From: Neptunomonas japonica JAMM 1380
GTDB taxonomy: Bacteria > Pseudomonadota > Gammaproteobacteria > Pseudomonadales > Balneatricaceae
NCBI RefSeq assembly: GCF_016592555.1
Contig: NZ_AP014546.1
Location: 2,924,501 to 2,988,500, forward strand
Reading direction: 5' to 3'
Length of the DNA: 64,000 bases
In this document: positions 28,702 through 36,577 of the stretch, in pieces
How the letters are laid out: each line of letters begins with the position of its first letter
Position numbering within the stretch: the first letter of the stretch is position 1
Position numbers and translations under genes: made by a program
Notes under the pieces: model-generated
What the model was told of the DNA's origin: nothing
What the model saw: the letters and a program-made list of their open reading frames with translations, nothing else
Database searches by the model: none

Positions 28702-29722
28702 CTAACTTATCCTCCTCAACGTTCCCCCAAAGGTATTGAGGAAAGTCATTCATCAACGTATTTACCACCTGACTAGGAAGGAAAGCCAGCACTAAACCAC
28801 CAGCTACCCCTTTATGTGCTCCCGCCCCACTTATTTTTGCAGCTCCACCGCTCGCCTCTATACGCTCAACCAGTGCTTTTGCTGAATCGGGAACAACGCC
28901 TATTTGACACAACAAACGATGATTTTCTTTAACACAATCTATTACTCTAGGCGGCTCGGCAAGATGCTTAATCAAGGTAGACGTCACTTGTGAAAAATCA
29001 TTCCACAGCTGATTATCATCCTCAAATCGGCTTCTTACATATTGAACACACTCACCGGTACTGACTTGAGGTTTTCCTGTAAATATCCAGTACCAACCAT
29101 CACCTAAACTAGCATCAAGCCGGTTTACATTACCGTGGTGAATATGATTCATGCCACCATAAGTAACCGCAGCGGCATCAATAGCACTACCACGCCCATG
29201 CTGCAATCTCTCACAAAACCTTACCATTTCAAAGCGTTGATCTATGCCTAATGGCTTTTCAAGCAAACGCTCAAAAAGCACCAGGGTTGCCGCTATTGCT
29301 GAAGCAGAAGACCCCATACCAGACCCCAACGGCAACTCGGTTGTACTAGACAAACGCCCCGGCAACGGCAGATAGCTTTGAGTGGAAGCGCGCCCTGGAA
29401 CAGGCAAATGATGTACCAATGAAGACAAGGTATACATCAGCAGATCATCAGGTTTTGTCAGAATATTCTGAATAGGCAGTAGGCCCTGAGCAAAAGACTC
29501 AAAACGAGAGTCGAGCTTTTCTTTTAACGAACCAAGTGCATGCAAAGGGTAGTGAACACCTGAAGAGATACCTGCAAATAGCGTATTAATGGTGTTACTT
29601 TCTGTTAAAGGTTTAAAACTAACGGTGGTGTGTTTTTGAATGGCAACGGCAACCGCCTGTGCTCCGTAGACAACAGAGTGTTCACCACTCAGTATGATTT
29701 TCCCCGGAGCACAAGCACGCAT
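28679..29722 (-). CDS. GHMP kinase of the mevalonate pathway (mevalonate or phosphomevalonate kinase)
   Basis: A 347-residue GHMP kinase. Motif 1 reads APGKIILSGEHSVVYG, very close to the mevalonate kinase consensus; motif 2 is LPLGSGMGSSASAIAATL; GRGSAIDAAAVTYGG and AAKISGAGAHKGVAGG follow. Motif 3 lacks the usual GGGGxxxAL pattern, having AHKGVAGG instead. The ATG of this gene overlaps the last base of the mvaS stop (1-nt overlap). Together with the next kinase it would convert mevalonate to its diphosphate; order of action is undetermined. Confidence 0.8.
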   Translation of the reverse strand: MRACAPGKIILSGEHSVVYGAQAVAVAIQKHTTVSFKPLTESNTINTLFAGISSGVHYPLHALGSLKEKLDSRFESFAQGLLPIQNILTKPDDLLMYTLSSLVHHLPVPGRASTQSYLPLPGRLSSTTELPLGSGMGSSASAIAATLVLFERLLEKPLGIDQRFEMVRFCERLQHGRGSAIDAAAVTYGGMNHIHHGNVNRLDASLGDGWYWIFTGKPQVSTGECVQYVRSRFEDDNQLWNDFSQVTSTLIKHLAEPPRVIDCVKENHRLLCQIGVVPDSAKALVERIEASGGAAKISGAGAHKGVAGGLVLAFLPSQVVNTLMNDFPQYLWGNVEEDKLGARYIGD

Positions 29723-30891
29723 TAAATAGCTACATATTCACGCTTATGGTGAGAAATAGCGGCAAGACGAAAACGCCCTTGTGTATCCGCCGCTATAGTA
29801 TGAACTTCACCATCTCTAGGATCCGGGGCTTTATAAAGGTTTAGATATTCGTCATAACTCACCTCTTGACGCTTATCCAGCATGTCTCGGTGTAGATCTG
29901 TAAACAAGAACTGTTGATAACCTTCAGCAACTTTCCCTGAGAAGAACTCAGAGACACACCCAGAACCATAGCTAAAAAAACCGACTCGTTTACCGGCTAA
30001 GTCTTGTTGGCAATTCTCCAGCAAAGATGTCAAACCAATATACATAGAGGCAGTATAACTATTACCAATAATGCGATTATAAGACAAAGTATCAGCTATT
30101 TGCTGCTCTAGGCCATTAGCATCTAACTCACTTTTATTTGCTTTAGCCAAATGTTGATGCGCTTTTTGCGCCATACGACTAAAAGGAAGGTGATAACAGA
30201 AATGCGTAAAGTCATTGAACGTTAAAGAACTACTTTCTCGAAAGTCTTCCCACGCTTTTTTCAATGCTTTGAGATAAATTTTTGTCGAGTACTTACCATC
30301 TACCAATGCAGTTTTACGGTAGTTTGGTCGCCAGAAATCCATGACATCTTCAGCATAATTTCCCACTTCAGGGTCAATTTCCAATACACGCGGCTGAGCT
30401 GTCACCATCATAGCAACGGCGCCACACCCTTGCGTTGCTTCGCCCGGCGTATTCAGATCATAGCGCGCAATATCTGACGCAATCACCAAAACTTTCTTTT
30501 CAGGTTGCCTAGCAACAAGTGCGCATGCCATTTGGATAGCTGCAGTCGCGCTATAGCATGCTTGCTTTAACTCAACTACACGACAATTATTATTCAACCC
30601 TAAAAGGCGATGAACATAAATACCTGCCGCTTTAGACTGATCTATGCCGGTTTCAGTTGCAAATAACAAGGTAGAAACCTGCTCCGCTTCACCATTTTCT
30701 ACAAGCGGGTAAGCAGCGTTTGCAGCCATGGTCACGATATCTTCATCGTGAGCAGCCATACTCATTTTCTCTTGGCCAATGCCCTGATAATACTTATCAG
30801 GGTCAGTCTCTTGGACCTTAGCCAGCGTTCTCAAATCAAGAAAATAATTTGACGTATAAAAACTAATTTGATCGATACCAACAGATGACAT
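29722..30891 (-). CDS. mvaS: Hydroxymethylglutaryl-CoA synthase
   Basis: A 389-residue thiolase-fold enzyme condensing acetyl-CoA with acetoacetyl-CoA to HMG-CoA. The N-terminus VGIDQISFYTSNYFLDL, the active-site cysteine in VELKQACYSATAAIQMA (near residue 113), the later FCYHLPFSRMAQKAH with the catalytic histidine and GFFSYGSGCVSEFFSG are all family markers. Length is normal for bacterial MvaS. It is 15 bp after fni and shares one base with the next kinase gene. Confidence 0.95.
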   Translation of the reverse strand: MSSVGIDQISFYTSNYFLDLRTLAKVQETDPDKYYQGIGQEKMSMAAHDEDIVTMAANAAYPLVENGEAEQVSTLLFATETGIDQSKAAGIYVHRLLGLNNNCRVVELKQACYSATAAIQMACALVARQPEKKVLVIASDIARYDLNTPGEATQGCGAVAMMVTAQPRVLEIDPEVGNYAEDVMDFWRPNYRKTALVDGKYSTKIYLKALKKAWEDFRESSSLTFNDFTHFCYHLPFSRMAQKAHQHLAKANKSELDANGLEQQIADTLSYNRIIGNSYTASMYIGLTSLLENCQQDLAGKRVGFFSYGSGCVSEFFSGKVAEGYQQFLFTDLHRDMLDKRQEVSYDEYLNLYKAPDPRDGEVHTIAADTQGRFRLAAISHHKREYVAI

Positions 30892-30906
30892 ATTTGAATA
30901 TGTTCC

Positions 30907-31941
30907 TCAGCGCTCTTCAAGAATAAGAGACTCGTTCCTGAATAACGACGCCACATCAGGCATTCCCAGTAAAAACATCGCTGTTACAAATTCGCGGCGT
31001 AAACGCTCGATCACATTTATAACAGCTTCTGCCGACTCCATGGCGGGATGTAATAACGGAGCCGCCACTCCACAAATTGAGGCGCCGAGTATAACAGATT
31101 TCACCATATCAATCCCATCCCTTACGCCGCCACTCGATACAAAAGTAGCCTGCGCTTGATATGGAGCCATTAACTTAAGTGCTAATGGCGTTGGAATCCC
31201 CCAATCTTGAAAGGTAATCCCAAGGTCATCCTGTTTATTTAACCGACGCTGATGTTCAATACGGCTCCACGAAGTACCACCACTACCCGCAATATCAAAA
31301 TACTCAATACCCGCTTGCAAGCCCAGCTGCACATCAGCAGGAGACAGCCCAGCACCAACTTCTTTAAGCATGATGGGAACCGAAACACCCGCACGTACTT
31401 TAACGATTTTAGCCGCTAGATCTTTGAAATTAGTATCACCTTCAGGCTGCACTGCTTCTTGCAAAGGGTTCAAATGCAGATATAACGCATCCGCATCTAA
31501 AACATCAACGGCCTGCTGACACTCTTTCACAGCAAAGCCATAATTAAGCTGCACTGCACCAACATTGCTAATCAATACGGTTGTCGGTGCATGTTGGCGT
31601 AATTCAAAACTACTGCGCGCCTGCTCATCAACAAACATCACGCGCTGAGATCCTACCGCGAGCGCAACACCACAATGCTCTGCGGCAATGGCCAAATTGG
31701 TATTAATTTTTCTAACAAGATCATGATTACCTCCGGTCATGGAGGATATCAGCAATGGAAAACTTAACGTTTTCCCGAACATCTGTACCGATGAATCAAC
31801 ATCAGCCAGGTCTATTTCAGGCAAAGCCCGATGCAACAAATGAATTCGATCAAAATAGCGCGCATTTCGCTCTATCGCAGGGTCACGATCAAACGCACGA
31901 ATATGCTCAATTTTCCTATCATTCGTTGAATCAGTCATCAC
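30907..31941 (-). CDS. fni: Isopentenyl-diphosphate delta-isomerase, type 2
   Basis: A 344-residue FMN/NADPH enzyme interconverting IPP and DMAPP, of the type found in bacteria with a mevalonate route. MTGGNHDLVRKINTNLA, AVGSQRVMF, LHLNPLQEAVQPEGDTNF, MLKEVGAGLS and FDIAGSGGTSWSRIE are family motifs for the TIM-barrel flavoprotein. Its ATG overlaps the mvaA stop by 4 nt (ATGA) and mvaS follows after 15 bp. There is no type 1 (Nudix) idi in view. Confidence 0.95.
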   Translation of the reverse strand: MMTDSTNDRKIEHIRAFDRDPAIERNARYFDRIHLLHRALPEIDLADVDSSVQMFGKTLSFPLLISSMTGGNHDLVRKINTNLAIAAEHCGVALAVGSQRVMFVDEQARSSFELRQHAPTTVLISNVGAVQLNYGFAVKECQQAVDVLDADALYLHLNPLQEAVQPEGDTNFKDLAAKIVKVRAGVSVPIMLKEVGAGLSPADVQLGLQAGIEYFDIAGSGGTSWSRIEHQRRLNKQDDLGITFQDWGIPTPLALKLMAPYQAQATFVSSGGVRDGIDMVKSVILGASICGVAAPLLHPAMESAEAVINVIERLRREFVTAMFLLGMPDVASLFRNESLILEER

Positions 31942-32972
31942 CGCTCCAACTTCAGATGCGCTTCCATCAACTCACCAGGATTGGTTTGGGCTGCTAACAA
32001 TGACAGCTCGCCACACAACACAGTTGCGGCACAAATAGCGGCTAAGCGACGTGCATTTTCACCGGCTTCACGAGAGTCTTTGCAACCCAGCTTTGTGAGG
32101 TTTTCCTCAACAAATTCCAATCCTTTACCATTACCGACGCTACCCACAATTATATTGGGCAGTGTGCAGGAGAAATACAGATCACCGTCACGCACTTCGG
32201 CATGAACAATCCCCTGAGAGCCTTCAATAATATTCGCTGCATCCTGCCCTGTTGCCAGATAAAAGCCCAACAACATATTAGCAAAATGGGCATTTGCACT
32301 GCGCAAGCCACCAGCGATCATTGTACCGATCAGGTTCTTTTTAATATTCAGATCAACAATTTTTTCTGGCGTTGTTAATAAACGACGCTCGCACAATTCC
32401 CGCGAGATAATGATTTCGCTTACAACATACTTACCACGCCCAAGAATACCGTTAACCGCCGTGGCTTTTTTATCGGAGCAGTAATTCCCAGAAATCGAAG
32501 AGTAACGTAATTGAGGGTATTCACTCAGTAACCAAGGAATAATCTTGTCCGCCGCATTGGTCACCATGTTATGGCCCGATGCATCACCGGTGTTAAACTC
32601 GAGGCGCAGATAAATTAAATTACCGACTATCTGGCTATGCATATCTATTAGTTTTGCAAAGCGACTCGATGTAGAGACCACTGAATTGAGATCATCACGT
32701 CTGGATTTAATCGACTCTACAGCCAAGTGTGCGGCTAACGCATCGTCTGCTTCTAACAATACTGAACGGGTCATACGTTCATCAATCACTGTCGTTTTAA
32801 TGCCTTCTGTCAACACAGATACCCGCGCACCACGGCCAACAGAGTGCCACAATGGAGTTTCATAAGTTGCTAGAGGTATAGATAACTTCTCATTTAAGAC
32901 ATGCCCTGATATTTTCAGAGGCCCAACCCAGCGCATTGGTACAGGCGCCTGTAAAATTTTATGTGATTTCAT
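31938..32972 (-). CDS. mvaA: Hydroxymethylglutaryl-CoA reductase
   Basis: A 344-residue enzyme reducing HMG-CoA to mevalonate. ISGNYCSDKKATAVN holds the catalytic lysine, ATGQDAANIIEGSQG the aspartate, and NPGELMEAHLKLER the histidine. GSVGNGKGLE matches the class I GTVGGGT loop. The usual GDAMGMN reads GDASGHNM, a deviation in the cofactor region. It looks class I-like (archaeal/eukaryotic style) rather than the bacterial class II. The frame is open to 33029, but those extra 19 codons run across a terminator hairpin, so Met at 32972 is preferred. It is the first gene of the mevalonate operon. Confidence 0.88.
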   Translation of the reverse strand: MKSHKILQAPVPMRWVGPLKISGHVLNEKLSIPLATYETPLWHSVGRGARVSVLTEGIKTTVIDERMTRSVLLEADDALAAHLAVESIKSRRDDLNSVVSTSSRFAKLIDMHSQIVGNLIYLRLEFNTGDASGHNMVTNAADKIIPWLLSEYPQLRYSSISGNYCSDKKATAVNGILGRGKYVVSEIIISRELCERRLLTTPEKIVDLNIKKNLIGTMIAGGLRSANAHFANMLLGFYLATGQDAANIIEGSQGIVHAEVRDGDLYFSCTLPNIIVGSVGNGKGLEFVEENLTKLGCKDSREAGENARRLAAICAATVLCGELSLLAAQTNPGELMEAHLKLER

Positions 32973-32987
32973 AATGACCCATATAAA

Positions 32988-33016
32988 CGAAAAAGGGTTG
33001 CTTCGCAGCAACCCTT
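32988..33016 (-). terminator. Rho-independent terminator after the tolC gene, just upstream of mvaA
   Basis: On the minus strand AAGGGTTGCT-GCGA-AGCAACCCTT is a 10-bp stem followed by TTTCG (TTTTT including the stem end). It stops transcription from the secretion operon about 80 bp after tolC. Only about 16 bp remain before the mvaA ATG, so the mva promoter must overlap it. Confidence 0.85.
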
Positions 33017-33095
33017 CCAAAGACTTCAAGCACGCGCGATTTTATCGACGATACCCTTATATTGCAAACGCACTTAATGATGAAGCGTGAGCTTC

Positions 33096-34475
33096 TTACC
33101 TATATAGAAGCTTTTTTTCAGCATCGCGTGGGGGGATAACCCTTGTATCATCCCCTTCCAAAGAAGTTGACGCTAAAGGCTCTAGATCAACTTTAAGCAA
33201 CTCTAACATTTCGCCCATACCATTGAGTAAACGGTATTGCGCAATTAAGTAATCATATTTCGCCGCGATCATTGAATTCTTAGAGGAGAACACTTCATTT
33301 TCTGTATCAAGAAGATCAAGTAATGAGCGCTGACCAATATTAAACTGCTTTAAATATGAATCACGTGTTTGAGTGCTTGAATCAACATGCTGCCTAAAAA
33401 AGACCAACTGACGTCCCAGAATCTCATAAGCGTTCCAAGAAAGCCCAACGCTCTCGACCGCTTGACGCTCAGCGTTACTCTGGATATCTTTTGCTTCATT
33501 GATCTGATGGCGTGTCTGGCGAATTCTCGCTTTATCACTACCACCATTGTAAAGATTATAACGTACCCGAAACATTGCTGTTAAATCTTCATTATCGCCT
33601 TCAACACCATCTATATTACTGTTCCAATTACGATCTACTTCAAAGTTCAACTTTGGATACAACAAGCTACGCGCAGAACCATATTGTGCCTCTGCGGCCT
33701 GCACGTCGGCCTGCGCTAGCTTTAACGTAGGATGATTAGCGATAGCCCTTTTGATGCTAGTTTCTTCATTTTCAGGCAAAGACTCAATATTAAACTCAGG
33801 CACTTCAAGCTCTTCAGGTGCTTTTTGACCCACGACACGCAGATAAGACGCCTGAGCATCGCGCATGTTGTTTTCAGCAGAGAGCACATTAACTTCGGCC
33901 AAAGCGAGACGGCCTTTTGCTTGCTGCAAAGACGCCCTTGTACCTAACCCTGACTCTGAGCGTTTACGAATTTGCTCATATACTTTGACATGGTTAAACA
34001 ATGTCACATTTGCCTGATTGCGTAACTCATTACGCTTGATAACTTCAATATAAGCCCGAGTGGTTGCCAAAGCTTTCTCTTCAGCTACCTCTCTCAATCG
34101 ATGGTTACCGGCCTCAAGACGAAAAGCATGACGATCGACTTCATTACCCGTCAAAAAACCATCAAATAGCATTTGTCGTAGGCTAATGCTTGCTTCTCGC
34201 CTTTTTAACTCCACATCACCGCCGATGGCGTTTATCGTCGCCGTATTTTTTGTCCACTCATACCCCACACCAGCAGCAATATCAATTTTGGGATAAAAAC
34301 CACCTCTTGCCTGGCGCACCTCTTCAAAAACAGCGTTGCGTGCATCCATGCTCCGTTTAACTTCAGGGCTAGACAATACAGCACCGGTCACCACTTCTTC
34401 TAACTGGTTCGCATAGACATTCTGCACTGAACCGATTACAACAGCGAAAGCAAGCAAGGTCCTTTTTAGTATCAC
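33096..34475 (-). CDS. TolC-family outer membrane protein of a type I secretion system
   Basis: A 459-residue outer-membrane efflux protein with an N-terminal signal peptide (MILKRTLLAFAVVIGSVQNVYA). Two repeated helical halves carry the TolC pattern: YPKIDIAAGVGYEWT, LRQMLFDGFLTGNEVD in the first and YPKLNFEVDRNWN, RYNLYNGGSDKARIRQ in the second, ending in the QRSLLDLLDTENEVF segment. It resembles LapE/AggA-type channels that serve adhesin exporters. It is last of the operon lapB-hlyD-luxR-tolC and is followed by the terminator at 32988. Confidence 0.9.
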   Translation of the reverse strand: MILKRTLLAFAVVIGSVQNVYANQLEEVVTGAVLSSPEVKRSMDARNAVFEEVRQARGGFYPKIDIAAGVGYEWTKNTATINAIGGDVELKRREASISLRQMLFDGFLTGNEVDRHAFRLEAGNHRLREVAEEKALATTRAYIEVIKRNELRNQANVTLFNHVKVYEQIRKRSESGLGTRASLQQAKGRLALAEVNVLSAENNMRDAQASYLRVVGQKAPEELEVPEFNIESLPENEETSIKRAIANHPTLKLAQADVQAAEAQYGSARSLLYPKLNFEVDRNWNSNIDGVEGDNEDLTAMFRVRYNLYNGGSDKARIRQTRHQINEAKDIQSNAERQAVESVGLSWNAYEILGRQLVFFRQHVDSSTQTRDSYLKQFNIGQRSLLDLLDTENEVFSSKNSMIAAKYDYLIAQYRLLNGMGEMLELLKVDLEPLASTSLEGDDTRVIPPRDAEKKLLYR

Positions 34476-34496
34476 ACTACTCTCCAGAATAATTAT

Positions 34497-35120
34497 TTAT
34501 GCTACTTGGTGCGTTAACTTTAAAACAAGCAACAAACGATCCTTTGTTCCAGTTTTATTTAAAAGCGCTGCTACATGTGCTTTTACGGTTCGCTCTGTAA
34601 TGCCTAATACACGAGCTATTTCTTTATTTGATGCACCAGTAACCAAGCTATTAAGTACTTCTTCTTCTCGGTCGGTGAAGCCGTAGCTTACAGCGCTATT
34701 TACATTAGAGACAGGCTTTGGTTTGGCAGCATTACCTAAATATTGTTTAAGCAAAATTTGTGTTATTGAGGGGCCCGCCCAAATATCATTATTTGCAACA
34801 ACATTCAGCAACTCACTAAACAACGACTGCGACACATAAGTGTTAATATAGCCGCGAAAACCTTTTTCTAAACATTGAAGCCCTTCAGCATCACACGGAT
34901 AGTCACTCATTGCGACCCATTTAATATGCGGGTGCAGTACACATAACTGTTCAACAGAATCAGCATTTAAAGCCCCAATGTGCACAAGACCGCAACCTGG
35001 CTGACTAACCTTGTGCAATAGTAATTGATCTAACTCAATTACTTCAACACTGTTCTCCCCTGCATATGCAGTCCAACGAGCCACGACTTCCTTATTGGCG
35101 GAAACAATATACAGTTTCAT
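34497..35120 (-). CDS. LuxR-family regulator with degenerate receiver domain
   Basis: A 207-residue regulator with a C-terminal LuxR/NarL helix-turn-helix (LTDREEEVLNSLVTGASNKEIARVLGITERTVKAHVAALL in segments, from residue 143). The N-terminal domain is receiver-like in length, but the place of the phospho-acceptor aspartate reads CGLVHIGALNAD, and the acidic pair near the start is absent. That points to a pseudo-receiver, as in CsgD and VpsT. The c-di-GMP-binding W[F/L/M][T/S]R of VpsT is not evident. Lying 21 bp before tolC inside the exporter operon, it probably controls the exporter or its substrate. Confidence 0.8.
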   Translation of the reverse strand: MKLYIVSANKEVVARWTAYAGENSVEVIELDQLLLHKVSQPGCGLVHIGALNADSVEQLCVLHPHIKWVAMSDYPCDAEGLQCLEKGFRGYINTYVSQSLFSELLNVVANNDIWAGPSITQILLKQYLGNAAKPKPVSNVNSAVSYGFTDREEEVLNSLVTGASNKEIARVLGITERTVKAHVAALLNKTGTKDRLLLVLKLTHQVA

Positions 35121-35242
35121 CTTAATATTCCATTAACTACGACTATCTCAAAATAATAGCTGAAAAACTGATATTCACCATTTTTTATATACCTTTGAAT
35201 ATAAGACTATTGAATAAAACGAGTGATATTAACCCAGTAAAA

Positions 35243-36568
35243 TTAACGCTCGGTTAATGCACGGCTTTTACCTTTTAGAATAGGCTTGAGTAGATAATCC
35301 ATTACCGTTTTCTTGCCTGTCATAATATCAACACTTACTGTCATCCCACTAATAAGTGGCAGTAAGGCTTCATTTTGTCCAATATAAGGCTTATCCGTTT
35401 TTAAGCGCACTATATAATGCGGCTTACCATCTTCATCTAATATAGTACTCGGAGATACAAAGCTTACTTCTGCATCAACGCCTCCATATATACTAAAATC
35501 ATATGCCGATACTTTAATAACAGCGCTTTGCCCTGCATTTACCTTAGCAATATCAGAAGGCTTTAATTTAGCTTCAACTAAAAGAGTGTCTTCCCATGGA
35601 ATAATATTAATGAGTTCATCACCCGGCTGAATAACCCCTTCAATTGTATTTACTAATAACTGTTTAACCGTTCCTTTAACCGGCGCGCGCACTTCAGTAC
35701 GTGTAATTTTATCCTGCATACCGCCCAGCGATTCTTTTAAACGCGCCACTTCAGATAACACTTCGTTAAGCTCCGCTCTAGCGACACTAATAAACTGCAA
35801 CTCAGCCTCATTCAGCTTTTTCTTGGTTTCATTTAACGATGACTTAATACGCGGAATACTAAGGCGGATACCATCTAGCTCACCACGCAAGTCATTAACC
35901 TGACGCCTTAAACGCAAAAACTCAACTTCCGAAATAACACCTTCTGCGACCAATGGCTGGGTAATTTTCACTTCTTTATTCAACAACCCATAACTACGGG
36001 ATAACTGAGTTTTCTTTGATTCAGCTTGACGTAACTCCTGACGCTTTTGGTCGACCTGCTGCCCTAAAATACCTAATGTCGCTTTTAGTTCGTTATTTCT
36101 TGCCACATAAAGAGTCTGCTCTTGAGTGATTAAAGAGTTATATTCAGGCAGAAAGCCCGTAGGAACAGCAAATGGTTGAGAGGCCGCTTCAGCTTTTAAT
36201 CTCGCCGCCTTTGCCAATAGTTCTAGTTCACGCACTTTATTCTCTTTAAAGGAACTAGCAAAGCGCGTGTCATCAATACGTAATAGAACCTGCCCTTTCT
36301 CTACAAGATCACCTTCTGACACAAGAATTTCAGAAATAATCCCACCCTCTAAGTTCTGTACCACTTGCAACTGTTGAGAAGGGATAATTTCACCCTCACC
36401 TCTGCTGATTTCATCCAGCGTAGCCCAACTAGCCCAAGCAATAGAAATACAGACAAAAGCCAGCATACTCCAAAGCAGCAACCGAGCACCTTTAGGCGTT
36501 TGCTCCAGCATGGCTTCGCTCACACTGGGCATATACAATAAATCATCTGTGGATAATTTTTGACTCAT
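35243..36568 (-). CDS. HlyD-family membrane fusion protein of a type I secretion system
   Basis: A 441-residue periplasmic adaptor with one N-terminal membrane segment (LLLWSMLAFVCISIAWASWATL, near residue 35), a lipoyl half (VQNLEGGIISEILVSEGDLV), a long coiled-coil hairpin (residues 110-290) and a C-terminal beta part (PVKGTVKQLLVNT). This is the LapC/HlyD type linking the ABC exporter to TolC. It starts 10 bp after the ABC gene. A 123-bp gap then separates it from the LuxR gene, perhaps with a second promoter. Confidence 0.92.
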   Translation of the reverse strand: MSQKLSTDDLLYMPSVSEAMLEQTPKGARLLLWSMLAFVCISIAWASWATLDEISRGEGEIIPSQQLQVVQNLEGGIISEILVSEGDLVEKGQVLLRIDDTRFASSFKENKVRELELLAKAARLKAEAASQPFAVPTGFLPEYNSLITQEQTLYVARNNELKATLGILGQQVDQKRQELRQAESKKTQLSRSYGLLNKEVKITQPLVAEGVISEVEFLRLRRQVNDLRGELDGIRLSIPRIKSSLNETKKKLNEAELQFISVARAELNEVLSEVARLKESLGGMQDKITRTEVRAPVKGTVKQLLVNTIEGVIQPGDELINIIPWEDTLLVEAKLKPSDIAKVNAGQSAVIKVSAYDFSIYGGVDAEVSFVSPSTILDEDGKPHYIVRLKTDKPYIGQNEALLPLISGMTVSVDIMTGKKTVMDYLLKPILKGKSRALTER

Positions 36569-36577
36569 GACATTTCC

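Noticed and set aside
32972..33029. Longer HMG-CoA reductase start at 33029
   Set aside because: The 19 added residues are encoded by the tolC terminator hairpin and do not resemble the family N-terminus.
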